DNA from: Firmicutes bacterium UBA1047
Lineage (GTDB): Bacteria; Bacillota; Clostridia; Tissierellales; Sedimentibacteraceae
Direction: 5' to 3'
DNA length: 7,120 nucleotides
NCBI GenBank assembly: GCA_002316585.1
Contig: DCDU01000137.1
Location: forward strand, 1-7,120
This document shows positions 1 through 6,272 of this stretch, piece by piece. Each line of letters opens with the position of its first letter. The first letter of the stretch is position 1. The notes under the pieces are model-generated. The model was not told where the DNA came from, searched no databases, and saw only the letters and a program-made list of their open reading frames with translations. The position numbers and the translations under genes were made by a program.

Positions 1-426
1 ATGGGTGTTGAATCAAAAAAAGGTAATTTTGTTGACATCGAAGGCAATGTAATAGGCGAGCATAAGGGAATTATACATTACACCGTAGGACAGCGCAAGG
101 GACTTGGAATGGCGCTTGGTAAACCTGCTTACGTAGTAAATAAGAATAAGGAATTCAATACAGTTACAATAGGCGGCGAGGAAGATTTATATTCCAAGAG
201 ATTAAGGGCATCTGATTTGAATATGATAGCTGTTGAAAAACTGACTGCTTCTATGAAAGCAACGGTTAAGACAAGATACAGCCAGAAGGAAACTTCGGCA
301 TATCTGCACCCTGAGGGTGAGGATATCATTGTTGAGTTTAATGACAAACAGCGTGCAATAACTCCGGGGCAGGCGGTAGTGTTTTATGACGGTGATATAG
401 TAATCGGCGGAGGGACAATTATTTAA
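1..426 (+). CDS. mnmA: tRNA-specific 2-thiouridylase MnmA, C-terminal part (5' end outside window)
   Basis: MnmA uses ATP and a persulfide sulfur relay to thiolate U34 of Lys, Glu and Gln tRNAs in the cytoplasm. About 141 residues are visible. They include the family motif HYTVGQRKGLG (about residues 26-36), which joins the central domain to the C-terminal beta-barrel, and the typical ending TPGQAVVFYDGD...GGGTI. Family members are about 350-370 residues long, so the N-terminal PP-loop ATP-binding domain and both catalytic cysteines lie upstream of the window. The ATG at position 1 is therefore almost certainly an internal Met codon, not the start. The gene ends in a strong hairpin and faces the TetR gene convergently, so it looks like a housekeeping neighbour with no link to the operon further right. 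Identification is by recognised motifs and is firm. Confidence 0.93.
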   Translation: MGVESKKGNFVDIEGNVIGEHKGIIHYTVGQRKGLGMALGKPAYVVNKNKEFNTVTIGGEEDLYSKRLRASDLNMIAVEKLTASMKATVKTRYSQKETSAYLHPEGEDIIVEFNDKQRAITPGQAVVFYDGDIVIGGGTII

Positions 427-446
427 TGTCCCTCTGCCGATTTTGT
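402..446 (+). terminator. Intrinsic terminator of mnmA
   Basis: The arms at 402-417 and 427-442 form a 16-bp stem with one G-U pair and a 9-nt loop, followed by a short T-rich stretch (441-444). The 5' arm lies inside the last codons of mnmA, and the stop codon (424-426) sits in the loop. The stem is symmetric enough that it may also slow transcripts arriving from the convergent TetR gene, although the minus-strand side lacks a clear T tract. Confidence 0.8.
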
Positions 447-453
447 ATGACCT

Positions 454-478
454 AACCCCATTTTTCCGGGTTCTTTTT
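454..478 (+). terminator. Possible second, weak terminator hairpin
   Basis: A 5-bp stem (aaccc at 454-458, gggtt at 468-472) with a 9-nt loop is followed by a run of five T (474-478). It lies just after the strong mnmA hairpin and before the 3' end of the TetR gene. The stem is short, so it may only be a back-up or may occur by chance. Confidence 0.3.
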
Positions 479-485
479 CGCGCTT

Positions 486-1082
486 TTATTTACTGCGGTA
501 AGCACTTAGCATTACCGTGAAAAAACGGTCTAATTTCTCCTGAAGAAATTCGGGTGAATATTCGTCAATATGCGACCATTCAAATTGAGCTATGAGATAA
601 ATACCCATAATTACATCAACAATATCATCTGCATCAGCGTCGTATAAAAACAACCCTTCATTTTGTGCATCTATAACAAGTTCCTTTATAAAGCTCACCA
701 TTTTTTTGTGCGTTGCATACAATACGCTGTCCTTACAGGAATTAAGATATGTAATGCGGCGGGAAAGCCCCAAATATTCCACCGACGCAGACACGAACTC
801 GCCTAATGCAAGTTTTATCTTCTGCTCACTGTTTTCACAGCCGGTAAGCTCGCCTTTAACCAAATTCTCAACTCTGTCAAGCACTTCATCGGCAGTTCCT
901 ATTAACAGACTTTCCTTATTGGGAAAATAATTATAAATGGTTGCTTTAGATACTTCAGCCTTTTTTGCAATATCCTCCATCATTGTTTCTTCATATCCTT
1001 TTTGTGAAAACAACTTACGGGAAGCTTTTAAAATGCGCTTTCTGCTATTAATTTTGTTTAATTTTCTTCTATTTGTCTCCAT
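486..1082 (-). CDS. TetR/AcrR-family transcriptional repressor
   Basis: This 198-residue protein has the usual TetR size and layout. A basic N-terminus leads into a helix with SRKRILKASRKLFSQKGY (about 13-30). The helix-turn-helix follows at about 33-60, with the hallmark run MEDIAKKAEVSKATIYNYF and NKESLL. The remaining 130 or so residues are helical and variable and should form the ligand-binding and dimer domain; nothing there reveals the ligand. The ATG at 1080-1082 is the only reasonable start because the DNA-binding domain begins a few residues later, yet no Shine-Dalgarno sequence precedes it. The gene is transcribed divergently from the kinase operon across a 139-bp spacer with two operator-like palindromes, the classic arrangement for a local repressor that also controls itself. 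Family is certain; control of the operon is inferred from position. AcrR-type efflux control is an alternative, but no pump gene lies nearby. Confidence 0.9.
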   Translation of the reverse strand: METNRRKLNKINSRKRILKASRKLFSQKGYEETMMEDIAKKAEVSKATIYNYFPNKESLLIGTADEVLDRVENLVKGELTGCENSEQKIKLALGEFVSASVEYLGLSRRITYLNSCKDSVLYATHKKMVSFIKELVIDAQNEGLFLYDADADDIVDVIMGIYLIAQFEWSHIDEYSPEFLQEKLDRFFTVMLSAYRSK

Positions 1083-1088
1083 AATATT

Positions 1089-1116
1089 ATTATACAGAAA
1101 AAAACAAATTTGGCAA
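1089..1116 (-). promoter_or_regulatory. Putative promoter of the TetR-family gene
   Basis: Read on the minus strand, TTGCCA (1111-1116) and a perfect TATAAT (1089-1094) are separated by 16 bp. Transcription would start about 7 bases past the -10 box, at or next to the ATG at 1082. The mRNA would then be leaderless or nearly so, which fits the missing Shine-Dalgarno sequence. This is prediction from sequence only. Confidence 0.5.
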
Positions 1117-1126
1117 TAATAATATA

Positions 1127-1146
1127 TTTTTGTATTGACACTAAAA
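1127..1146. promoter_or_regulatory. Left operator-like palindrome (overlaps -35 box)
   Basis: The 20-bp stretch is symmetric at 16 of 20 positions, with a core GTATTGACAC (1132-1141) that matches the core of the right-hand palindrome at 8 of 10 bases. It covers the -35 box of the kinase promoter. It is a likely TetR-family binding site, inferred from the symmetry, the repeated core and the adjacent repressor gene. Confidence 0.45.
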
Positions 1147-1163
1147 TTAGACTCAAGTATAAT
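1135..1163 (+). promoter_or_regulatory. Consensus sigma-A promoter of the kinase operon
   Basis: The -35 box TTGACA (1135-1140) and -10 box TATAAT (1158-1163) both match the consensus perfectly, with the ideal 17-bp spacing. The predicted start of transcription is near 1170, giving a leader of about 50 nt before the kinase ATG. So strong a promoter would need repression to be silent, which fits the operator-like sites around it. Confidence 0.82.
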
Positions 1164-1167
1164 TATA

Positions 1168-1177
1168 GTATCGATAC
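1168..1177. promoter_or_regulatory. Right operator-like palindrome (at transcription start)
   Basis: GTATCGATAC is a perfect 10-bp palindrome that begins 5 bp after the -10 box and covers the predicted transcription start. Its centre is 36 bp from that of the left site. Repressor bound here would block RNA polymerase, and both sites together would bracket the promoter. A TetR-family protein is the natural candidate, as its gene starts less than 100 bp away. Confidence 0.55.
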
Positions 1178-1221
1178 AAACTTTTCAGTTACATATCTTG
1201 AGAAATGGAGATGATGTTAAA

Positions 1222-2799
1222 ATGAAGGTTATTGCATACGACATCGGAACAACGGGTCTTAAAACATGCATGTTTGACATTGACCGCAAGGAAAGTGTCA
1301 GGTTGATTGACGGGGAGGTGGAGCCTTATGAACTGCATGTTTTGGAAAACGGCGGCGTGGAGCAGGATCCCCTGGAATGGTGGGATGCTATGGGAAAGAG
1401 CACAAAGAGGCTTTTAGAAAAGACAGGTGTGTCTAATACGGAAATCAAAGGAATTTCATTCTGCTCGCAAATGCAGACATTGGTTATGGTTGATAAGGAG
1501 GGCACGCCGCTCAGGCGGGCTATGAGCTGTATGGATACCAGGGCAGATAAGCAGTTTGCCAGGTATATGAGAAAAGGTTTACAAATAGAGGGATTAAATC
1601 TATACAAGGTTTATAGATTGCTCAGGATTACCGGAGCGGTTACCGCCAGTACCAAAGACCCTCTGTGGAAATATCACTGGGTTCGGGATAATGAACCGGA
1701 AATCTATAATAAGACCTACAAATGGCTGGACGCAAAAGAATATTTGACTTGCAGGGCAACAGGGAATATGCGGGTCAGCTGTGATGTCGCAAGCGCCACA
1801 TTTCTCTATGATGTGAAAAAAGGCTGTTGGAGCCAGGAACTATGCAATTTATTTGACATCGATATGAACCATCTTCCCGGATTGTGTAATTCAACTGATG
1901 AAGTGGGAGGGTTATTGCCTAATGCTGCGGAAGCTCTTGGCTTGGAACCGGGAACACCTGTATTTTCAGGAGGCAGTGATGTCAGCCTGTGTCAAATAGG
2001 TGCCGGCTGTCTCAGCGCAGGCGATGTAAACTTTTATTCCGGAACCTCGGGCTGGGTATGTACAACAGTGGATAGGCTTCACTTGGACCTTGGCAATATT
2101 ATAGGCGCCTTAGTGGGAGCGGACCCTGATACTTACTGTTACATTGCCGAGCTGGAAACCTCCGGTAAGTGTATGGAATGGGTAAAAGAAAGGATTGATT
2201 TGCCGGAAATGGACTACGACGGATTGATTGAATACATAAAAGATACTCCTGCCGGCAGCAATGGCGTGGTGTTTTCACCTTGGATGCATGGAAATCGATG
2301 TCCCTTCGAAGACCCATATGCAAAGGGGGTATTTTTCAATCTCGGTATCACTACCCGGGGATATGATTTAGTTAAATCCGTGGTGGAGGGTGTTTGTATG
2401 CATATGCGCTGGATGCTTGAGGCAACGGAGAAAACGTTTAAGACCGCGCCGGTTGTGCGCTTTACGGGAGGAAGCGCCATTTCGCCTTACATCTGTCAGG
2501 TATTGGCGGATGTTTTGGGCAGGGAAGTAGAGACCATCGAAAATCCCCGCCATGTGGGAACAATGGGAGCCGCGGCATTGATGGCAGTGAGTTTTGGACT
2601 TATCTCAGACACGAAAGAAATAAAAGATATCATTAAGGTCAAAGCTGCTTATAAACCGAATCCGGACAACACAGCCTTATATGACAGAATTTTTCCGGTA
2701 TTTAAGAATCTTTATTCAGACAATAAAAAATCTTTTGCTTCCCTTAACGGGTTATACAATCAAAACAAGTGTGCTGTATCCGAAGAAACATATTCTTGA
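1222..2799 (+). CDS. FGGY-family carbohydrate kinase (xylulokinase-like)
   Basis: This 525-residue protein belongs to the FGGY family, which transfers phosphate from ATP to the hydroxyl of ketoses and polyols such as xylulose, ribulose, fuculose or glycerol. The N-terminal phosphate-binding loop is AYDIGTTGLKTCMFD (5-19). GISFCSQMQTLVMVD (77-91) and the DTR at 105-107 match the sugar-binding half. SGGSD (249-253) carries the expected catalytic base, Asp253. RFTGGSAISPYICQVLADVLG (413-433) is the adenine-binding segment of the second domain. The frame is open back to 1135, but the ATG at 1222 is preferred because GGAG (1207-1210) precedes it and the FGGY fold starts there; an earlier start would fall inside the promoter. 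It is the first gene of a four-gene operon. The substrate is not deducible: it resembles xylulokinase, but no xylose isomerase or transporter is present. Confidence 0.9.
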   Translation: MKVIAYDIGTTGLKTCMFDIDRKESVRLIDGEVEPYELHVLENGGVEQDPLEWWDAMGKSTKRLLEKTGVSNTEIKGISFCSQMQTLVMVDKEGTPLRRAMSCMDTRADKQFARYMRKGLQIEGLNLYKVYRLLRITGAVTASTKDPLWKYHWVRDNEPEIYNKTYKWLDAKEYLTCRATGNMRVSCDVASATFLYDVKKGCWSQELCNLFDIDMNHLPGLCNSTDEVGGLLPNAAEALGLEPGTPVFSGGSDVSLCQIGAGCLSAGDVNFYSGTSGWVCTTVDRLHLDLGNIIGALVGADPDTYCYIAELETSGKCMEWVKERIDLPEMDYDGLIEYIKDTPAGSNGVVFSPWMHGNRCPFEDPYAKGVFFNLGITTRGYDLVKSVVEGVCMHMRWMLEATEKTFKTAPVVRFTGGSAISPYICQVLADVLGREVETIENPRHVGTMGAAALMAVSFGLISDTKEIKDIIKVKAAYKPNPDNTALYDRIFPVFKNLYSDNKKSFASLNGLYNQNKCAVSEETYS

Positions 2800-2832
2800 T
2801 ATACAGCAAAAAAAATTTTAGAGGTGAATAAA

Positions 2833-4275
2833 ATGGATAAACGTTACAGTATTTCAAAATGGCCTGATGTGAATTTGATTAACGAAAAGATGGATAAGTT
2901 GGTCAACGATAGGCTGTATGAAATAAAACCCCGGGCAATGGAAAGATATCTTTCGTATTTTGATACGAAGTGTAAGGGCTCCAAGGCTTTGAACGAAGAA
3001 GCAAAGCAGTATATTCCCGGCGGAGTGCAGCATAACCTTGCATTCAACTATCCTTTCCCGCTGGCAATCGACAGAGCGGAAGGAGCATATCTGTATGATG
3101 TGGACGGCAACCGTTATGTGGATTATCTGCAGGCGGGAGGTCCCATCCTGCTCGGGAGCAATTATAAGCCCCTTACCGAAAAGGTGCTGGATGTTATTAA
3201 AAAACATGGTCCTGTTACGGGACTGTTCCATGAATATGAGCTGAAATTGGCAAAAATTATCCGTGAAAATATGCCTTGGGTGGAGCAGTATCGCTGCTTG
3301 GCAAGCGGAACAGAGGCGGATATGGTCGCTATACGGGTAGCAAGGACATTCACGGGAAAGCAGAGAATAGTAAAAGTCGGCGGAGCATATCACGGCTGGA
3401 GCGACCAATTGGTTTACAGCCTGCATATTCCTTATACAAAAACATTTGAAGCCCACGGGATACCTGATGAAGCTTCAATGAATACAACGGAAAGCTATCC
3501 CGGAGATATAGATTCTCTCCGCAGGATTTTGGAAGAGAATGAAAAGGCGGGAGGAACCGCAGCCGTACTTATCGAGCCTTTCGGTCCGGAAAGCGGTACG
3601 CGGATGACACAATTCGATTACTGTGCAAAAGTCAGGGAACTCTGCGACGAATTTGATGCACTTCTTATATTCGACGAAGTGGTAACAGCATTCAGAGCAG
3701 GACCCGGAGGCGCGCAGGGTTATTTCAACGTAAGACCCGACCTTACGGTATTCGGTAAGATTGTAGCCGGAGGATTCCCCATGGCAGGCGGCGTAGGCGG
3801 CAGAGAAGACATAATGAGCTGTATGGCGGCAGGTGTTAAAGCAGGCAAGAAGCGGGCATATGTAGGCGGCACCCTGACAGCCAATCCTCTCAGCTGTGCT
3901 GCGGGTTATTATGCTATCAAGGAAATTATTGAGAAGGATGCCGCAAGAAAAGCGGGTGAAAATGGAGATAAGCTGTGTTCGGGCATTCAGCAGCTGATTG
4001 ATAAATATGAATTACCCTTCGTGGTGTGGAACATAGGCTCAATTGTCCATTTTGAAGTATCGGGAGTAATGTATCTGTCTGTTAAGGACCCTGATATCTT
4101 TAAAAAAATTTCCCAAAGACAGCATCATATTGAACAGTTTGGGGCTGCGCTGACTGCAAATGGCATAATTACTCTTGCAGGCAGCCGTATCTATACAAGT
4201 ATGGCGGATAATGACGACACCATAGAAGAAACTCTTAAAGGGTTTGAAGAAATTTTTCAAAACATTCAGCGATAA
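2833..4275 (+). CDS. Class III PLP-dependent aminotransferase, glutamate-1-semialdehyde aminomutase-like
   Basis: This 480-residue protein is a fold-type I, class III aminotransferase. The motifs, in order, are PGGVQHN (62-68), the cofactor phosphate-binding SGTEAD (158-163), YHGWSD (186-191) whose Tyr stacks on PLP, IFDEVVTAFR (279-288) with Asp281 contacting the pyridine nitrogen, the Schiff-base lysine Lys309 in GKIVAGGFPMAGG, and GGTLTANPLSCAAG (345-358). The closest known relatives in style are glutamate-1-semialdehyde aminomutases, but the N-terminus is about 40 residues longer than HemL and the operon has no haem genes, so a role in another pathway is likely: transamination of an aldehyde or ketone, or moving an amino group within one molecule. 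The ATG at 2833 is chosen over the in-frame GTG at 2824 because that GTG is part of the Shine-Dalgarno sequence AGAGGTG. The gap to the kinase is 33 bp. Confidence 0.9.
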   Translation: MDKRYSISKWPDVNLINEKMDKLVNDRLYEIKPRAMERYLSYFDTKCKGSKALNEEAKQYIPGGVQHNLAFNYPFPLAIDRAEGAYLYDVDGNRYVDYLQAGGPILLGSNYKPLTEKVLDVIKKHGPVTGLFHEYELKLAKIIRENMPWVEQYRCLASGTEADMVAIRVARTFTGKQRIVKVGGAYHGWSDQLVYSLHIPYTKTFEAHGIPDEASMNTTESYPGDIDSLRRILEENEKAGGTAAVLIEPFGPESGTRMTQFDYCAKVRELCDEFDALLIFDEVVTAFRAGPGGAQGYFNVRPDLTVFGKIVAGGFPMAGGVGGREDIMSCMAAGVKAGKKRAYVGGTLTANPLSCAAGYYAIKEIIEKDAARKAGENGDKLCSGIQQLIDKYELPFVVWNIGSIVHFEVSGVMYLSVKDPDIFKKISQRQHHIEQFGAALTANGIITLAGSRIYTSMADNDDTIEETLKGFEEIFQNIQR

Positions 4276-4294
4276 ATAAAGGAGGAGCATTAAA

Positions 4295-5611
4295 ATGATA
4301 CAAAAATTAGATGAAGTAAACTTAGGTCATGCATTTCCGGAAGTAGCATTTTCGGAGGATTATATTATCGGAACCTATCAGGTACGAATAAAAACCAGCA
4401 GTATCGAAAGACTTGCCTTGGCTATTGCGGATGAGCAGACTACAGGTACATGGATAAAGGTAGGGGCGGATTCTGTAGATAAAAAAATAAAATTCGGGGC
4501 AAAGGTGGTTGCCATCTATGAAGTGCCCGACACAGCCGCGGATTCTGTGGAAGATTTGCCGCCAATGTATATTATCCAAATTGCGTTTCCTATGGCAAAC
4601 ATAGGCGGCAGCCTTCCCATGATGCTGACAACGGTGTTTGGAAATATTTCGGCTTCAGGAATGGTGAAGCTAATTGACTGCGCATTCCCTAAAAGATATA
4701 TAGAGAAGTTTCAGGGACCGAAGTTCGGTGTACAGGGGCTTCGCGATGTGCTTGGCGTGAAGGACAGACCGCTGTTAAATGCAATGATTAAGCCCAATAT
4801 CGGATGGACGCCGGATGAAGGTGCGGAAATATTCTATAATGCCGCAAAAGGCGGCGTTGATATCATCAAGGATGATGAGCTTTTACCGGCTGATGAAAGT
4901 TTTTGTCCTCTTAAGGAACGTGTAACAAAGTTTATGGAAAAAGAAAAAAAAGTATTCGAAGAAACAGGTGAGCATACTCTTTACGCTGTAAACGTTACGG
5001 ACAGTATTGATAAGATAAAAGATAATGCCTATAGGGCTATAGAGTATGGTGCCAACAGTATAATGCTTAATACATATACGGCAGGACACGGGGCATTAAA
5101 GATGCTTGCGGATGACCCGAATATCAATGTGCCCATATTAGCACATGTGGATTTTGTGGGAGCTTATGCAAGCTCGACATACACCGGAATTTCCGCTCCC
5201 TTGGTTATTGGAAAAATCACCCGGCTTGCAGGCGGTGATTTTCAGATAAACGGTCATCCTTGGGGCAAATTCCCCATAGCATATAAAATATTCTACCGAA
5301 GCTTTAAATTCTTTACACAGCCCTGGTGGAATATTAAGCCAATGATGTATGCCTGCTCGGGCGGTACAACTCAGTTAGTTGTAAAAAATTGTATTGATGC
5401 ATTAGGCACCGATATTATTCTTGCGGCAGGTGGAGGAGTGCACGGACATCCCGATGGAAGCGAAGCGGGAGCCCGCTCAATGCGTCAGGCAATAGATGCC
5501 GCAATTAACGGCATTGACCTTATGGAATATGCAAAGGAGCATAAAGAATTAAGACGAATGGCAGAGCTTCTCAGCCCCGACATTATGAAAAACTTTGATT
5601 TAATGAAATAG
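4295..5611 (+). CDS. RuBisCO-like protein (RuBisCO large-subunit family, form IV type)
   Basis: This 438-residue protein spans the N-terminal alpha/beta domain and the TIM barrel of the RuBisCO large subunit. Compared by eye with plant numbering, it keeps Glu60 and GTW (Glu47, 51-53), Asn123 (Asn117), Lys175 (Lys166), the carbamylation and metal cluster KDDE (Lys192, Asp194, Glu195), an apparent loop-6 lysine (Lys325 in HPWGK), SGG (355-357) and the phosphate-binding GGGVHGHPDG (379-388). It differs at Lys177 (Asn168), at the HIHRAMH region (now AHVDFVGAY from 283) and at His327. Loss of these catalytic residues argues against CO2 fixation and for a RuBisCO-like protein. Known relatives enolise diketo-methylthiopentyl phosphate (MtnW), isomerise methylthioribulose phosphate, or decarboxylate oxo-isoapionate. 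A strong AAAGGAGG (4278-4285) fixes the start. The gap to the aminotransferase is 19 bp, and an MtnX-like phosphatase follows. The substrate is unknown, presumably a phosphorylated carbonyl compound. Confidence 0.92.
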   Translation: MIQKLDEVNLGHAFPEVAFSEDYIIGTYQVRIKTSSIERLALAIADEQTTGTWIKVGADSVDKKIKFGAKVVAIYEVPDTAADSVEDLPPMYIIQIAFPMANIGGSLPMMLTTVFGNISASGMVKLIDCAFPKRYIEKFQGPKFGVQGLRDVLGVKDRPLLNAMIKPNIGWTPDEGAEIFYNAAKGGVDIIKDDELLPADESFCPLKERVTKFMEKEKKVFEETGEHTLYAVNVTDSIDKIKDNAYRAIEYGANSIMLNTYTAGHGALKMLADDPNINVPILAHVDFVGAYASSTYTGISAPLVIGKITRLAGGDFQINGHPWGKFPIAYKIFYRSFKFFTQPWWNIKPMMYACSGGTTQLVVKNCIDALGTDIILAAGGGVHGHPDGSEAGARSMRQAIDAAINGIDLMEYAKEHKELRRMAELLSPDIMKNFDLMK

Positions 5612-5643
5612 ATGCAGAGGCTGTATAAGAAAGGTAAATGCTT

Positions 5644-6267
5644 ATGTATGACAGAATCCTGTTTTTAGATTTTGACGGAACCATCACGTCGGAAGAAACG
5701 TTGGAAGGAAGTATGCGCCGCATCATTGAGCCGAAGCTTTATGAAGAAAAATACAAGGAGATGCTTGCAGGCAAGCTCACGCTCAGTCAAGTATTGCATA
5801 TGGGGTTTGAAACTATCCCTTCGGATAAACTGACGGAAATTATGGACTATGTCCGGACTGTTCCTATTCGGGAAGGTTTCGGGGACTTGTTGAGCGCCAT
5901 GCAGCAAATGAATATTCCCGTAGTTGTGATTTCAGGAGGGCTGACGTCATATGTCCACGAAAAACTTGCTCCGTATCGCGATAAGCTGCTAAATATACAT
6001 AGTGTGGGCTTGGATTGCAGCGGTCCGTATATGAAGCTTATATCCGATTATGAGCAGGATGGGGAAATTATGCAAAAGACATTGGTTATGGCTGAATATG
6101 ACTATAAATTTGCTATTTGTGCCGGAGACAGCTATACGGATGTACACATGGCACATGCATCTGACTTGGTGTTTGCCCGGGATGCTTTGGCAGCTTTACT
6201 GGAAAAGTCAGATATATCCTACGAGCCGTGGAAAGATTTTTATGACATTAAAAATTTTATTATTTAA
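5644..6267 (+). CDS. HAD-family phosphatase, MtnX-like (HAD-IB, phosphoserine-phosphatase type)
   Basis: This roughly 207-residue cytoplasmic hydrolase has all four HAD motifs: DFDGT (nucleophile Asp9, acid Asp11), SGG with Ser97, a lysine near 145, and GDSYTD (Asp162, Asp166) for Mg2+. The closing run ASDLVFARD and the FYDIKNF tail resemble MtnX of Bacillus, which removes phosphate from the enol phosphate made by the RuBisCO-like MtnW. An MtnX-like enzyme directly after a RuBisCO-like gene suggests the two act in series here too, though on a substrate that need not be the methylthio compound. The start is uncertain: AAGG (5631-5634) lies 9 nt before the ATG at 5644 but only 3 nt before the one at 5638, so 5644 is preferred; the difference is two residues. 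The gene ends within the tail of the convergent regulator. A SerB-like activity is a weaker alternative. Confidence 0.87.
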   Translation: MYDRILFLDFDGTITSEETLEGSMRRIIEPKLYEEKYKEMLAGKLTLSQVLHMGFETIPSDKLTEIMDYVRTVPIREGFGDLLSAMQQMNIPVVVISGGLTSYVHEKLAPYRDKLLNIHSVGLDCSGPYMKLISDYEQDGEIMQKTLVMAEYDYKFAICAGDSYTDVHMAHASDLVFARDALAALLEKSDISYEPWKDFYDIKNFII

Positions 6268-6272
6268 TGTCA
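6243..6272. repeat. AT-rich inverted repeat at the convergent gene ends
   Basis: The arms 6243-6252 and 6263-6272 are perfectly complementary over 10 bp around a 10-nt loop, and both stop codons (6265-6267 plus, 6260-6262 minus) fall inside. The stem has only two G-C pairs per arm and no clear T tract follows, so it would be a weak hairpin. It may be a bidirectional pause or terminator site, as there is no other room for one between the two genes. Confidence 0.35.

Noticed and set aside
1135..1221. Extension of the kinase reading frame upstream to a TTG at 1135
   Set aside because: That TTG is the -35 box of the operon promoter, and the predicted transcript starts after it. The FGGY fold and a GGAG site support the ATG at 1222.
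1170..1221. Riboswitch or attenuator in the operon leader
   Set aside because: The leader is only about 50 nt and shows no stable stem or terminator-like hairpin beyond the operator palindrome.
1211..1225. Micro-ORF ATGATGTTAAAATGA whose stop overlaps the kinase start codon
   Set aside because: The only ribosome binding site ends directly before its ATG, leaving no spacing, so translation is unlikely. The four-codon frame looks like chance.
2854..3456. 200-codon open frame on the minus strand inside the aminotransferase gene
   Set aside because: The plus-strand frame carries every aminotransferase motif. The antisense product shows no recognisable domain, and no ribosome binding site was seen, so it is a shadow frame.
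2833..4275. Genuine HemL of tetrapyrrole synthesis
   Set aside because: The N-terminus is longer than usual and the operon contains no haem or cobalamin genes. General resemblance alone does not justify the symbol.
4295..5611. True CO2-fixing RuBisCO large subunit
   Set aside because: The catalytic Lys177, the HRxxH segment and His327 are replaced. No phosphoribulokinase or small-subunit gene is nearby, so a RuBisCO-like assignment fits better.
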